The notes beneath the pieces were generated by a model, which saw only the letters and a program-made list of their open reading frames with translations, had not been told where the DNA came from and made no database searches. From NCBI GenBank assembly GCA_015231615.1, contig JADGBE010000002.1:62001-126000 (forward strand): a stretch of 64,000 bases of DNA, given 5' to 3'. The DNA comes from Desulfamplus sp. GTDB taxonomy: Bacteria; Desulfobacterota; Desulfobacteria; Desulfobacterales; Desulfobacteraceae. The translations under genes and the position numbers were made by a program. Shown piece by piece: positions 8,676-18,066 of the stretch (positions are counted from its first letter, which is position 1; every line of letters starts with the position of its first letter).

Positions 8676-9899
8676 TCAAAATTGTATTTCATTGACACCA
8701 AAAATGGTGGTAAGCATGGAGACAACAACACCGCCAATGAGAAGTCCTAAAAAAAGAATAGAGAATGGCTCAAGAAGAGAGAGATAGGTTTTTATTTTTG
8801 ACTGAATTTTTCTATCAAGATCATCTGCTACAGATACAAGCATATCACCAATTTTACCTGTCTCTTCACCAAGCGAGACCATTTGAACAACTAAAGGCGG
8901 AAATATCTTACGTTCTCGCATTAAAGAGCTTACGTTTCTACCCTCTTTTACTTGTCTGTAGATATGTTCAACAGCATCTTTTACCTGAGAGTTTGCAACA
9001 ACATCTTTAACAATATGCAAAGCCTTCATAAGAGGAACACCGCTTTTAACAAGAGTGCCGAGTGTGCGTGAAAATCTGCTCATCTCAATATCAAGCATCA
9101 CTTCACCAATATATGGTATTTTTAGGATATTTTTATCTGAAATAGCTTTTCCATATTCAGTTTTTAAAAATCTCCATAAAAATATGAAAATCATAATTGA
9201 GCAAGAGAGCAAAAGCCACCACCAAACTCTTAGAAAGTTGCTAAGTTCTAACAAAATCTTTGTAGAAAGTGGAATCTCTTGACCCAAATCTGCAAATATA
9301 CCAGCAAATTTAGGAACAACAAATCCTAAAATAACAAGCAAAGATAAAAAACCAACCGAGAGGAGAATGGCAGGATAAATTGAAGATGAGATAACATATT
9401 TTTTAATCTCTTCTGTTCTTCCAATAAACTCCGATAGTCTCTCCATTACAGATGGTAAAATGCCCCCCATCTCTCCTACTCTCACCATATTGACATAGAG
9501 ATCATCAAAATCTTGCGGCTTTTCTGCCATTGCATCTGAAAGGTTGGTCCCTTTTTTAAGGGAATCTTGAAGATAGATGGTCATGGCTCTAATTTTTACA
9601 TCTGATGTTGCACTGCCAGCAATAGATAAAGCACGATCAATTGGGAGTCCTGATTTGAAAAGATGTGCAAGGTCAGAGGTAAGCTGAAGAAGACGGGCAT
9701 TGTTTAAGCTGCGTCTTGCTGAAGAGAAAAAATTAAGACCAATATCTATTCTTTTAGAAGAGTTATCATCAAGCCAGCGTAACAAAACCGCCCCTCTTGA
9801 TTGAAGCATTATAAGAATCTGCTCTTTGTCTCTTGCCTCAAGAGTCTCTGTGATCTTTTTACCGTCAGGATTAACAGCTTCAAATCTAAATTGCGGCAT
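8676..9899 (-). CDS. gspF: Type II secretion inner-membrane platform protein GspF
   Basis: A polytopic inner-membrane protein of 407 aa, the usual GspF length. It has an N-terminal cytoplasmic region and two T2SSF repeats (about residues 70-195 and 270-400), each with a motif of the type LxxxLxxGxPlxxAL (SGLPIDRALSIAG and SGVPLMKALHIV) and MVxxGExxG (MVRVGEMGG, MVSLGEETG). Three membrane helices are visible at about 170-200, 220-245 and 375-400. It forms the core platform through which GspE acts on pseudopilus assembly. It lies about 90 nt after gspE in the same operon. Confidence 0.95.
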   Translation of the reverse strand: MPQFRFEAVNPDGKKITETLEARDKEQILIMLQSRGAVLLRWLDDNSSKRIDIGLNFFSSARRSLNNARLLQLTSDLAHLFKSGLPIDRALSIAGSATSDVKIRAMTIYLQDSLKKGTNLSDAMAEKPQDFDDLYVNMVRVGEMGGILPSVMERLSEFIGRTEEIKKYVISSSIYPAILLSVGFLSLLVILGFVVPKFAGIFADLGQEIPLSTKILLELSNFLRVWWWLLLSCSIMIFIFLWRFLKTEYGKAISDKNILKIPYIGEVMLDIEMSRFSRTLGTLVKSGVPLMKALHIVKDVVANSQVKDAVEHIYRQVKEGRNVSSLMRERKIFPPLVVQMVSLGEETGKIGDMLVSVADDLDRKIQSKIKTYLSLLEPFSILFLGLLIGGVVVSMLTTIFGVNEIQF

Positions 9900-9990
9900 T
9901 AATTAGCAGCCTCTCTTAGAGCATTCTAATTTTAAAAATGGTGTTATCATAATTATTGTAGCCAAGCTGTGAATTGCACGGCTAACTATT

Positions 9991-11613
9991 TTATCTTGCA
10001 ACTCGCAAAATCTCTTCATAGGTGGTAAGTCCTTGTTTTACTTTATTAATACCGTCCATTTTAAGTGAGATCATACCTTTTGAAATAGCTTTTTTAAAGA
10101 GCCTATTTCTGTCAGCACCTGCAACAACTTCACCTTGTAGTTCATCGTCAAGAACCATCAGCTCATATATCCCAAAACGTCCCTTGTAACCTGTTTCACC
10201 ACACAATTTACACCCTTCTCCCCTCGAAAAAGTGGGCGTCAATTTATCAGAGGCAACATCAAAATCAAGGGCAAGGGATTCAAGCTGTTCAGAGTTTAGA
10301 GTTATCTGCCTTGAGCAGTTAGAACAGACTCTTCTAACCAAACGCTGGGCAAGAACTCCAACAAGTGAAGATGAGATCATAAAACGCTCAATGCCCATAT
10401 CTTCAAGACGTGTAACAGCCCCTGCTGCGTCATTTGTGTGAAGTGTTGAAAAGACCATGTGTCCTGTCAAAGCTGCTTGAACAGCAATTTCAGCGGTTTC
10501 ACTATCACGTATTTCACCAATTAGCATAACATCAGGGTCGTGGCGGAGAAATGAGCGAAGAGTGTGTGCAAAGGTGAGTCCAATAGATGATTGAACCTGC
10601 ACCTGATTTACTCCGTCCATCTGATACTCAACAGGGTCTTCTACGGTTACAATCTTTTTATCAGGCGTGTTTATCTCACTCAAAGCTGCATAAAGTGTAG
10701 TTGTTTTTCCTGAACCAGTAGGACCTGTAACCAATAAAATTCCAAACGGCATTGAGATAACAGACCTAAATTTTTTCAAAAGAGTATCATCAAATCCAAG
10801 TTTTTTAAGGTCCAAAGAGACATTCTCTTTATTTAAAAGCCTTAAAACAATGCTCTCTCCAAAATGCGTAGGTACAGTTGAAACACGTATATCAACTTCA
10901 TCTTGCCCAGCTTTTATTTTTATCCTGCCATCTTGTGGAAGACGTCTTTCGGCAATATCAAGTTTTGCCATGAGCTTAATTCTTGAGATTATGGCAGCTT
11001 TGAGCTTTGCAGATATGCTCTCCTGATCATGCAAAACACCGTCAATACGATAGCGAACCAAGACGGTATGGCGTCTTGGTTCAATGTGAATATCAGAGAC
11101 TCCAAGCTCTAAAGCACGATTGATAATATGGTTTACAAGCCTTATTACTGGGGCTTCGGTTGCCATACCTTTTAGCTGTTCAGGATCGTCCCACAAGGCA
11201 TCTTCAAGAGAGATGTTTAGAGAATCAGCACCATCTTCTCCTGTCATATCTGCATCAGCCTCATACCAGCGGTAAATATACTGGCTCACCACTTCATTTG
11301 AGGCTTTATAAACATCTAATTTTTTAGAGTATGCTTTTCTGATAATCTCCCGGGTGTTGAAATCAAGAGGATCTGCCATAAGCACTTGAAGTCTATCTTC
11401 AAAATCGTTTATAGGCAGAAACCTAAACCGCTTCATAAAGTTGACTGATATTAACAAGACTCCGGGTGGGGTTTCAGGAATATCTTTTTCGTCAATCTCA
11501 GGAGTGCCAAGTGAATCGGGAATTGATATTGGTTTAGATATAGTATCTATATTCAGCTTGGGCATAGTATCTATGTTTAACTTGGGCATATTATCTAAAG
11601 GTGTTATTCCCAA
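9991..11613 (-). CDS. gspE: Type II secretion ATPase GspE
   Basis: A hexameric cytoplasmic ATPase that powers pseudopilus assembly; 540 aa. The N1E domain is followed by the ATPase core: Walker A GPTGSGKTTT at about residue 295, an Asp box around EDPVEYQ, Walker B LIGEIRDSETA, a His box HMVFSTLHTND, and a four-Cys zinc finger (CSNC and CKLCGETG) near 430-470. The start is TTG at 11613, overlapping gspG by 10 nt. A 24-bp tandem duplication gives the peptide repeat MPKLNIDT twice at residues 9-24; a start at the ATG of the first repeat is also possible. Confidence 0.95.
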   Translation of the reverse strand: MGITPLDNMPKLNIDTMPKLNIDTISKPISIPDSLGTPEIDEKDIPETPPGVLLISVNFMKRFRFLPINDFEDRLQVLMADPLDFNTREIIRKAYSKKLDVYKASNEVVSQYIYRWYEADADMTGEDGADSLNISLEDALWDDPEQLKGMATEAPVIRLVNHIINRALELGVSDIHIEPRRHTVLVRYRIDGVLHDQESISAKLKAAIISRIKLMAKLDIAERRLPQDGRIKIKAGQDEVDIRVSTVPTHFGESIVLRLLNKENVSLDLKKLGFDDTLLKKFRSVISMPFGILLVTGPTGSGKTTTLYAALSEINTPDKKIVTVEDPVEYQMDGVNQVQVQSSIGLTFAHTLRSFLRHDPDVMLIGEIRDSETAEIAVQAALTGHMVFSTLHTNDAAGAVTRLEDMGIERFMISSSLVGVLAQRLVRRVCSNCSRQITLNSEQLESLALDFDVASDKLTPTFSRGEGCKLCGETGYKGRFGIYELMVLDDELQGEVVAGADRNRLFKKAISKGMISLKMDGINKVKQGLTTYEEILRVAR

Positions 11614-12059
11614 CTTACAATATCCTTTGTCATCTTATCTTCGCCACCTTGTGCATTATCAGCACCATAGCTTAAAAGATCGTATTGACCATGTTCTCCT
11701 GGTGAAGCATAGATAAAATCATTTTCCCAAGCATCTTTAGGAACTGGTTTTGGAAGGTATGGTCCGTCCCAATTTTTAAGCTCTCCCGGGTTCTCTCTTA
11801 AAGCATTGAGTCCCTCTTCTGTTGTTGGGTATCTGCCGTTATCAAGCCTAAAACTATCAAGAGCAGAGCCAAGAAGCTCAATTTGAGTTTTTGTGGTCTT
11901 TATCTTTGCCTGATCAACTTTGCCAAAAAACTTTGGTGCAACCAATGCAGATAAAAGACCCACAATGATAATGACCACCATGATCTCTATCAATGTGAAG
12001 CCTTTCTGATTTAGCCTGTTTTTTATTAAGTAGCAGTTTTTTTGTTCTCTCTCTTCCAT
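11604..12059 (-). CDS. gspG: Type II secretion major pseudopilin GspG
   Basis: A major pseudopilin, 151 aa. After a leader of about 19 residues comes the prepilin site KGFTLIEIMVVIIIVGLL. The globular domain carries the GspG hallmarks: RYPTTEEGLNAL, WDGPYLPKPVPKDAW, then SPGEHGQYDLLSYGADN and GGE, which includes the calcium-binding loop. It is the first gsp gene after the DUF1573-like gene, with a 200-bp gap of repeats and hairpins between them. An AAAGG element lies a few bases upstream of the ATG. Confidence 0.96.
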   Translation of the reverse strand: MEEREQKNCYLIKNRLNQKGFTLIEIMVVIIIVGLLSALVAPKFFGKVDQAKIKTTKTQIELLGSALDSFRLDNGRYPTTEEGLNALRENPGELKNWDGPYLPKPVPKDAWENDFIYASPGEHGQYDLLSYGADNAQGGEDKMTKDIVSWE

Positions 12060-12072
12060 TAGGTTTTACCTT

Positions 12073-12186
12073 TATAATGGTTATATTGATAATGGCTGGC
12101 GTTATTATTAGCCAGCCATTTTATTACGTATATAATGGTTATACTGATGATGGTCGCCTTATTATTAACAAACTCATTTTATTGCG
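12073..12186. repeat. Two tandem 56-bp repeat units upstream of gspG
   Basis: Unit 1 (12073-12128) and unit 2 (12131-12186) both begin TATAATGGTTATA and end in an ATTTTATT-CG tail, separated by 2 bp. Unit 1 also contains the inverted repeat AATGGCTGGC/GCCAGCCATT (12091-12120), a 10-bp-stem hairpin that unit 2 has lost. The units lie directly 5' of the gspG start and may include its promoter region. Confidence 0.75.
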
Positions 12187-12204
12187 AAGCTCGGGTTAAT
12201 ACCC

Positions 12205-12257
12205 CGCCCCTTGGGGCGTTGTAATGCTTTTAAGATACCCCGCCGCTTGCGGCGGGG
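12205..12257 (-). terminator. Two GC-rich hairpins after the DUF1573-like gene
   Basis: In an AT-rich gap lie CGCCCC-TT-GGGGCG (12205-12218) and CCCCGCCGC-TT-GCGGCGGGG (12238-12257, 9-bp stem). The second begins 4 nt after the stop codon of the upstream minus-strand gene, the position of a terminator, but the T-run is poor. Both may equally be copies of a short dispersed GC-rich palindrome. Confidence 0.55.
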
Positions 12258-12261
12258 AGCT

Positions 12262-13491
12262 TCATTCTTGTTTTTGCTGCTCTTTTGGTTGGCTCTGAGT
12301 CTGGGAATTTTCCTGTTCCTGAGCTTTCTGCTTCTCTTGAGCCTGTTTTATAAGTGCTTCAAATTTCTTCTTTAGCTCTTCCGCCCTTTTAGGATCCTGA
12401 ACCTGTGCTGGTGCTACCGATGCAGCGTTACCGTCAACTGGTAAAGGCGGTGTGGCATTTAACTTATTTTCTTGTTGGTTACTTCCGTTTTGTAGATTCT
12501 GTTGCTGTGCATTCTGCTGCTGAATCTTCTGAATCACTTCAAGAAAATTATTATTTTTAGCCCCGTTATTTGTGTTGGCTGTATTTGGAGCATTTGGGTT
12601 CTTAACCGCGTTATTTTCATTAATCCCCTGCAAAGGTGATTTTTCCTGTGCATTTGGATCAATGATTCTGCCCATAACATTTATCTTTATTTCTGGCTGA
12701 ATTTTGCTGTCTGTCTCTAAAATCAGGACATCATAATAAAAACCAGCATCTTTTTTTAAGTTCTCAACTGTAATTGAATACTCTTTGTTGCCAGAAGCAG
12801 CTTTATCTTCTTTAAGTTCATACTTTATGTTTTTAGCTTTCTCCTCTTGAGAACGAACTTTTAAAACTAAAAATGGGAACTTACTCTCTGGAACAACTTT
12901 AACTACAGTTTTAAGCTCTTCTCCAATCTTTCCGTTAAATCTAACTACAGATGGTGTTATATCTGCAAATTTTTCAACATTACCTGATACAGAGATGTTG
13001 GATTCTGGTGTTTTACTGTCATTTGTAATAACAGTAATGGTTTTCATCAATTTACGTCCGCCATATCCTTTTGTATTAACTTTTATAGATATTTTTCCCT
13101 CGCCACCGGGAGGAATTTCTCTTGAATAAGAGACTGTGGCACAGCCTCAACCAGTTTTGACCTTCTCAACTTTGAGAATATCAGTTCCTTTATTCATAAT
13201 AACAAAATCATGCAGCACATCTGATCCATCAACTGCTGAATCAAATTGATATGCTGGTTCAGGAAAAAACACAGATGCTGATTTTGAACCATCTTTGTTT
13301 TGTTCTGATGAAGCATTTGCTGCCTCTTTTTTTGGCTCGGAATCAGCTTTTACAGCATCCTTTTTTTGCTCAGAGCCAGCGGTTACAACAACTTCTTTGT
13401 TTTGCTCAACTGTGTCAGCACTAAAACATGGAGATGCTACACACAGATAAAAGATCATAGAGCATAGAAAAATCTTAAAAATACCATTCAT
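12262..13491 (-). CDS. Secreted DUF1573-like protein with in-frame UGA, probable selenoprotein (Sec115)
   Basis: Two same-frame halves are joined by a single TGA at 13149-13147; read through, they give one 409-aa protein. Residues 1-24 form a signal peptide (MNGIFKIFLCSMIFYLC..CFSA). A charged Ala/Glu/Lys-rich repeat follows (30-70), then a DUF1573-type immunoglobulin-like domain: FVIMNKGTDILKVEKVKTG-U-GCATVSYSREIPPGGEGKIS. In this family the position reads C-G-C, so UGA replaces the first Cys of the CxC motif. The frame and family similarity continue for more than 100 residues after the UGA. The C-terminus is Asn/Gln-rich and then a Lys/Gln/Glu coiled coil. A decayed gene or sequencing error is possible, but the exact Cys position favours selenocysteine. 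The ATG at 13491 has AAAGGA upstream. Periplasmic function unknown; it heads the secretion operon. Confidence 0.75.
13095..13149 (-). promoter_or_regulatory. UGA codon and candidate SECIS hairpins
   Basis: Counting from the base after UGA on the minus strand, nt 14-29 form a perfect 6-bp hairpin UCUCUU-AUUC-AAGAGA with its loop at about 20 nt, a distance usual for bacterial SECIS elements, but the loop lacks the expected G. A second structure at nt 32-52 has stem UUCCUC/GAGGGAA with bulges and a GGU apical loop, which matches the loop rule but starts about 40 nt from the UGA, slightly far. Either could serve; neither is proven. Confidence 0.4.
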
Positions 13492-13873
13492 AACTAAATC
13501 CTTTACATTTAGATATTAAAAAACATTTAAAAAGAATAACAAAACTACTAAAAAACTTAGCCTATACTAAAAATAATAGAGCAAATATTAACATAAAATA
13601 TTAGCTCTACTGCAAAAATTAAACCAACATAATTGCTAAAAAGGCTCATGTCAACAATACACAAATGTTTCTATGTTGCCTAATCATTTATGTTCCTGTA
13701 AATAATTCTGTGCTACTCTACCAAAGTTCTTTGTGTATCTATATTTGGCTATTTTGTAGGTTATTATTTCTTAAAAATAGATTAATATATATCTTTTTAG
13801 AACATTTACTCTATTGCTCAGAAGAAGAATTGAATATAATTTCTAAACGGCACGGATTTATTTACAGTAGGAA
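13492..13873. other. Intergenic region, no gene seen
   Basis: About 380 bp of very AT-rich DNA between the 5' end of the DUF1573-like gene and the 3' end of the kinase gene, both on the minus strand. It must hold the promoter of the DUF1573-like gene, but I find no convincing -35/-10 pair and no strong hairpin. Confidence 0.5.
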
Positions 13874-15010
13874 TTATATCAATAAATTGCGGATACGTTG
13901 CCACCCATCTTCAGGTATCTTGGCACCTATAACTTGACACACTTCATATCCACAAGCTGACGCAATCTCACCGCTTTTCTCTATAGAATATCCATTTGCA
14001 ATACCATAAAGAAAACCTGCTGCCCACAAATCACCAGCCCCTGTTGTATCTTTTATAGGTTCTCCAATTTTAGCATTGATTCTTATTATTTTAGTTTTAC
14101 ATGTTTTATCTTTGGTTTTACATGCTTGATTTTTGCAATTTTCAACTTTATAGGCTTCTTTATCTTCTTCTTCTTTATAGGCGATATAACTTCCCCGTTC
14201 CCCTATCTTTAAAACTGCTATACTTACATTTTCAGCTAAAGAGTCAAGAGCCTCCATTTCATCTGAACAACCTGTGTAAGCTCTTGCTTCATCTTCGTTT
14301 GCAATTAGAATATCCACATATTCTTTCACTATACCATTTAAGATATTTTTTGAGGCTTGCACAACTTCAAAACTTGCTAAATCAAGTGCAATCATAGCAT
14401 TTGCTTGTTTAGCATTTTTAAGACAAGCTATCATTAGCTCAGGGTTAAATAGTAGATAACCTTCCATAATAGCAATTCCACTATCTTTGAACATCTCAGG
14501 TGTTATAGAATCAGGTAAAAGCTCTGTGGAAGCTCCAAGGCAGGTAAACATAGAACGTTGGGCATCAGGCGTAATTATGGAAAGGACTTTGCCAGTAGGA
14601 GTGGAGGATTTATGGAAAATAGGTTCAACATTGGCATTTTTGAGATTCTCTTCATAAAATTCTCCATAATAATCATCTCCACGTTTTCCTATAAAACTTG
14701 ATTTTCCTCCAAGTTTCCCTATGCCTACAATTGTGTTACAAGTTGCACCTCCCGGGACAATAATAGGTTGATTAACAGTTTTCTTAATAATTTCATCAAT
14801 ATACGAACTCTTTATTTGGTGTGGACACCCCTTATGATTACCAAAAGAACTGTTTTTAAGAATATCCTCAATATAAGAGTCATCAACAAGGGTCATACCA
14901 CCTTTTTGTTTACCAATCTGTAAAAGAAAATCGTCAGTCTCGTGTATTAAAAGATCAATTAGTGCTGACCCTACACCTGTTATTTTTGGGCTTTGAATTT
15001 TATTTAGCAT
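13874..15010 (-). CDS. PfkB-family carbohydrate/adenosine kinase-like protein
   Basis: A 378-aa PfkB-family kinase. The N-terminal signature is VPGGATCNTIVGIGKLGG (first PfkB motif, substrate side) and the C-terminal one DTTGAGDLWAAGFLYG, with the catalytic Asp and anion hole. The C-terminal tail CGYEVCQVIGAKIP resembles adenosine-kinase-like deltaproteobacterial members. A Lys/Cys-rich insert (CKNQACKTKDKTCKTK) lies before the catalytic motif. The ATG at 15010 is preferred over an upstream in-frame start because GAGAGAAGAAG precedes it and the family N-terminus (KITGVGSALIDLL) follows. It is divergent from metK and sahH, which fits recycling of the adenosine made by SahH. Substrate is inferred. 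Confidence 0.7.
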   Translation of the reverse strand: MLNKIQSPKITGVGSALIDLLIHETDDFLLQIGKQKGGMTLVDDSYIEDILKNSSFGNHKGCPHQIKSSYIDEIIKKTVNQPIIVPGGATCNTIVGIGKLGGKSSFIGKRGDDYYGEFYEENLKNANVEPIFHKSSTPTGKVLSIITPDAQRSMFTCLGASTELLPDSITPEMFKDSGIAIMEGYLLFNPELMIACLKNAKQANAMIALDLASFEVVQASKNILNGIVKEYVDILIANEDEARAYTGCSDEMEALDSLAENVSIAVLKIGERGSYIAYKEEEDKEAYKVENCKNQACKTKDKTCKTKIIRINAKIGEPIKDTTGAGDLWAAGFLYGIANGYSIEKSGEIASACGYEVCQVIGAKIPEDGWQRIRNLLI

Positions 15011-15158
15011 TCTTCTTCTCTCTAAAAAAATAATAAATAGTTCATCATCAATCAAAGATTTGGCAACTCTTTAAAATCGTCAAACCTTTGGATAGAAAAT
15101 AGCTTTAATTTTTATAATAATAAGTTAAGTTTATGTAACATTTTTATATTATCACATA

Positions 15159-15187
15159 TTGACAAACCTATGTTCATGGCATAATCT
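15159..15187 (+). promoter_or_regulatory. Sigma-70 promoter of metK
   Basis: A perfect -35 TTGACA (15159-15164), 17-bp spacer and TAATCT -10 (15182-15187). Transcription would begin near 15194, leaving a leader of about 85 nt. I looked for a SAM riboswitch in that leader and saw no candidate fold. Confidence 0.65.
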
Positions 15188-15278
15188 TAACATCTAAATT
15201 AAATTTAAGATAATATTAACACTCTAAAAAACAATAATAAACTGATAACCCAATAATTTTTAAGGAGCATCTTAAATA

Positions 15279-16457
15279 ATGACGACTAAAAATATAAAGA
15301 GATCGTTTTTTACATCTGAATCTGTAACTGAAGGACACCCTGATAAAGTTGCAGATGCAATTTCAGACAGCATACTTGATGCCATTATGGCTGAAGATAA
15401 AAAATGTCGTGTTGCTTGTGAGACTCTTGTAACTACAGGACTTGCAATGATTGCTGGTGAGATTTCTACAAGTTGTTATGTAGATATGCCAGCAATTGTA
15501 AGGGAGACCATAAGAGATATAGGATACCACTCCTCTGACATGGGATTTGACTGGAGAACCTGTTCTGTTATTACAAGCATTGATCATCAATCTCCTGATA
15601 TTGCACAGGGTGTTGATGAGGGGCAAGGGCTATTTAAAGAGCAAGGGGCGGGAGATCAAGGTTTAATGTTTGGATTTGCAACTAATGAGACGCCAGAACT
15701 TATGCCGATGCCAATTAGCTACGCTCATAAACTGACAAAACGTCTTGCACAGGTTAGGAAAAATGGGGCACTTGATTTCTTACGTCCTGATGGCAAATCT
15801 CAGGTAACCATTGAGTATGTTGATGGCAAACCATTAAGAGTAGATACAGTGGTTGTCTCAGCCCAACATAAGCCAGATATAAGCCACTATGACTTAAGCG
15901 AAGCGATTATAAAAGAGGTAATAAAAAAAGTTATTCCAGCAGAGATGATGGACGGAGACACAAAATTTTACATAAATCCAACTGGTAAATTTGTAATTGG
16001 CGGTCCAATGGGTGATTGTGGAGTTACAGGCAGAAAGATTATTGTTGATACCTATGGCGGACAAGGAAGCCATGGCGGTGGCTGTTTCTCTGGTAAAGAC
16101 CCCTCTAAAGTTGACAGAAGTGCCTCCTATATGGGCAGATATATTGCAAAAAATATGGTAGCCTCTGGTGTTACAAACAAATGTGAAATTCAGGTTGCTT
16201 ATGCAATTGGTGTTGCAGAGCCTGTATCCTTGCTTGTTGATTTTATGGGAACAGGCAAAATTTCAGAAGAAAAAGCGATTGAGATTATAAAAGAGGTTTT
16301 TGATTTAAGACCTGCTGGAATTATTAAAACTTTGAATCTCTTACGCCCAATCTACAGAAAAACATCAGCTTACGGTCATTTTGGACGTCAAGACCCAGAT
16401 TTTACATGGGAACACACTGATAAAGCAGAAGAGATAAGAGTTAAAGCAGGACTTTAG
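15279..16457 (+). CDS. metK: S-adenosylmethionine synthetase
   Basis: Makes S-adenosylmethionine from methionine and ATP in the cytoplasm. The 392 aa are full length. Visible signatures are [20 protein letters not shown] at the N-terminus (ATP-site His and Asp), [21 protein letters not shown] near residue 124, and the P-loop-like [20 protein letters not shown] in the C-terminal half. The ATG has a strong AAGGAG site upstream. It is followed by sahH, and the pair covers synthesis and salvage steps of the activated methyl cycle. Confidence 0.98.
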   Translation: MTTKNIKRSFFTSESVTEGHPDKVADAISDSILDAIMAEDKKCRVACETLVTTGLAMIAGEISTSCYVDMPAIVRETIRDIGYHSSDMGFDWRTCSVITSIDHQSPDIAQGVDEGQGLFKEQGAGDQGLMFGFATNETPELMPMPISYAHKLTKRLAQVRKNGALDFLRPDGKSQVTIEYVDGKPLRVDTVVVSAQHKPDISHYDLSEAIIKEVIKKVIPAEMMDGDTKFYINPTGKFVIGGPMGDCGVTGRKIIVDTYGGQGSHGGGCFSGKDPSKVDRSASYMGRYIAKNMVASGVTNKCEIQVAYAIGVAEPVSLLVDFMGTGKISEEKAIEIIKEVFDLRPAGIIKTLNLLRPIYRKTSAYGHFGRQDPDFTWEHTDKAEEIRVKAGL

Positions 16458-16482
16458 GATTTTGATTTTACTTATCGCCAAC

Positions 16483-16510
16483 GTAGGGAACAACGATCGT
16501 TGTTCCCTAC
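16483..16510. repeat. Perfect 28-bp palindrome between metK and sahH
   Basis: GTAGGGAACAACGA/TCGTTGTTCCCTAC is a perfect inverted repeat without a spacer, 26 bp after the metK stop codon. It can form a 14-bp hairpin in RNA. There is no T-run after it, so it is either a processing or mild attenuation signal or a mobile palindromic repeat. Confidence 0.7.
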
Positions 16511-16576
16511 AAAACGATCATTATATTCCATGTTGAGTATAATTTAATAATAGTTAGAATATTCAAGGATTTTACA

Positions 16577-18022
16577 ATGTCTCAAACAAATACAACATCA
16601 TCTTTTATGCCTCTTGATCTTACTCTTAAAAACAAGGTTAAAGATATTTTTCTTGCATCAGATGGACATAAAGATATGCAATTATCAGAAAAAGAGATGC
16701 CGGGTCTTATGGCATTGCGTAAAAAATATGGATCATCTAAACCTCTCAAAGGTTTAAAAATCATGGGAAGCCTCCACATGACTATCCAGACAGCCATGTT
16801 GATAGATACCCTTTATGAGCTTGGAGCAGATTTAAGGTGGGCAACCTGCAACATTTTTTCAACTCAAGACCATGCAGCAGCAGCAATAGCAGACAAGGGA
16901 AGTGCCAAAGTTTTTGCATGGAAAGGTGAGACTTTAGAAGAATTTTGGTGGTGCACAGAGCAGGCTTTAACGTGGCCCGATGGCTCTGGACCTGATCTTA
17001 TTGTTGACGATGGAGGAGATGCAACTCTATTTGTTCATCAAGGTGTTAAAGTTGAGAATGATCCATCTTTGCTTGAACTTCAAACCCACAGTGCAGATGA
17101 AAAATTTTTAATGGAACGCCTCAAACATTCATATTTAGAAGACACTAAAAAATGGACAAAAATTGCAGCTAACATAAAAGGTGTGTCAGAAGAGACGACT
17201 ACTGGAGTTCACAGACTCTACCATTTAGCATCAAAAGGGGAACTTCTCTTTCCAGCAATAAATGTAAACGACTCTGTAACCAAATCTAAATTTGACAACC
17301 TCTACGGCTGCCGTGAATCTTTAGCAGATGGCATTAAACGGGCAACTGATATTATGCTTGCAGGTAAAGTTGTTGTTGTTGCTGGATATGGCGATGTTGG
17401 AAAAGGTTGTGCATCTTCAATGAAAGGTTACGGGGCAAGAGTTATCATAACAGAGATTGACCCAATTTGTGCTTTGCAAGCTGCGATGGAAGGGTATCAG
17501 GTTCTGACTATGGAAGAGGCTGCACCTATTGGAGATATTTTTGTAACCGCAACAGGCAATTATTTGGTAATACGTGGTGAGCATATCAAACTTATGAAAG
17601 ATGAGGCAATAATTTGTAATATTGGTCATTTTGATAATGAGATTGAGATGCGTTTTCTTGAAAACAACCCTTTACATAAAAAGATAAACATTAAGCCACA
17701 AGTTGATAAATGGATACTTGAATCTGGCAAATCTGTGGTTGTGCTTGCTGAAGGAAGACTTGTAAATCTTGGCTGTGCAACTGGGCACCCAAGTTTTGTT
17801 ATGAGTTCAAGTTTTACCAACCAGACACTTGCTCAAATTAAACTTGCAACTGAAAAACTTGAGAAAAAGGTTTACACCTTACCAAAAGAGCTTGATGAGG
17901 AAGTTGCAAGACTTCACTTAGAGATGCTTGGAGTAAAACTTACAAAACTTAATCAAGAGCAGGCTGATTACATTGGTGTTTCAATAAATGGTCCCTTTAA
18001 ACCCGATTATTATAGATATTAA
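16577..18022 (+). CDS. sahH: S-adenosylhomocysteine hydrolase
   Basis: Splits S-adenosylhomocysteine into adenosine and homocysteine using bound NAD. The 481-aa length includes the extra segment of about 40 residues found in the long form of the family (around [17 protein letters not shown]). The substrate region DDGGDATL and the NAD-binding Rossmann motif [13 protein letters not shown] are present; the C-terminus ends with the conserved KPDYYRY. It lies downstream of metK, across a palindrome, and upstream of larB. Confidence 0.98.
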   Translation: MSQTNTTSSFMPLDLTLKNKVKDIFLASDGHKDMQLSEKEMPGLMALRKKYGSSKPLKGLKIMGSLHMTIQTAMLIDTLYELGADLRWATCNIFSTQDHAAAAIADKGSAKVFAWKGETLEEFWWCTEQALTWPDGSGPDLIVDDGGDATLFVHQGVKVENDPSLLELQTHSADEKFLMERLKHSYLEDTKKWTKIAANIKGVSEETTTGVHRLYHLASKGELLFPAINVNDSVTKSKFDNLYGCRESLADGIKRATDIMLAGKVVVVAGYGDVGKGCASSMKGYGARVIITEIDPICALQAAMEGYQVLTMEEAAPIGDIFVTATGNYLVIRGEHIKLMKDEAIICNIGHFDNEIEMRFLENNPLHKKINIKPQVDKWILESGKSVVVLAEGRLVNLGCATGHPSFVMSSSFTNQTLAQIKLATEKLEKKVYTLPKELDEEVARLHLEMLGVKLTKLNQEQADYIGVSINGPFKPDYYRY

Positions 18023-18066
18023 ATTACTTCAAATATCCAATAACATTTTACCAGAAGATTAAATTT

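Noticed and set aside
12262-13050. Separate downstream gene starting at TTG 13050
   Set aside because: It is in the same frame as the signal-peptide gene upstream, separated only by one TGA and 32 sense codons that match the DUF1573 core; no ribosome site precedes it and it would lack a signal peptide.
13665-13937. Plus-strand ORF of 90 codons
   Set aside because: Overlaps the 3' end of the PfkB gene, has no ribosome site, and its composition reflects AT-rich noncoding DNA.
15188-15278. SAM riboswitch in the metK leader
   Set aside because: No conserved SAM-I/II/III/IV core or terminator is visible; the leader is short and AT-rich.
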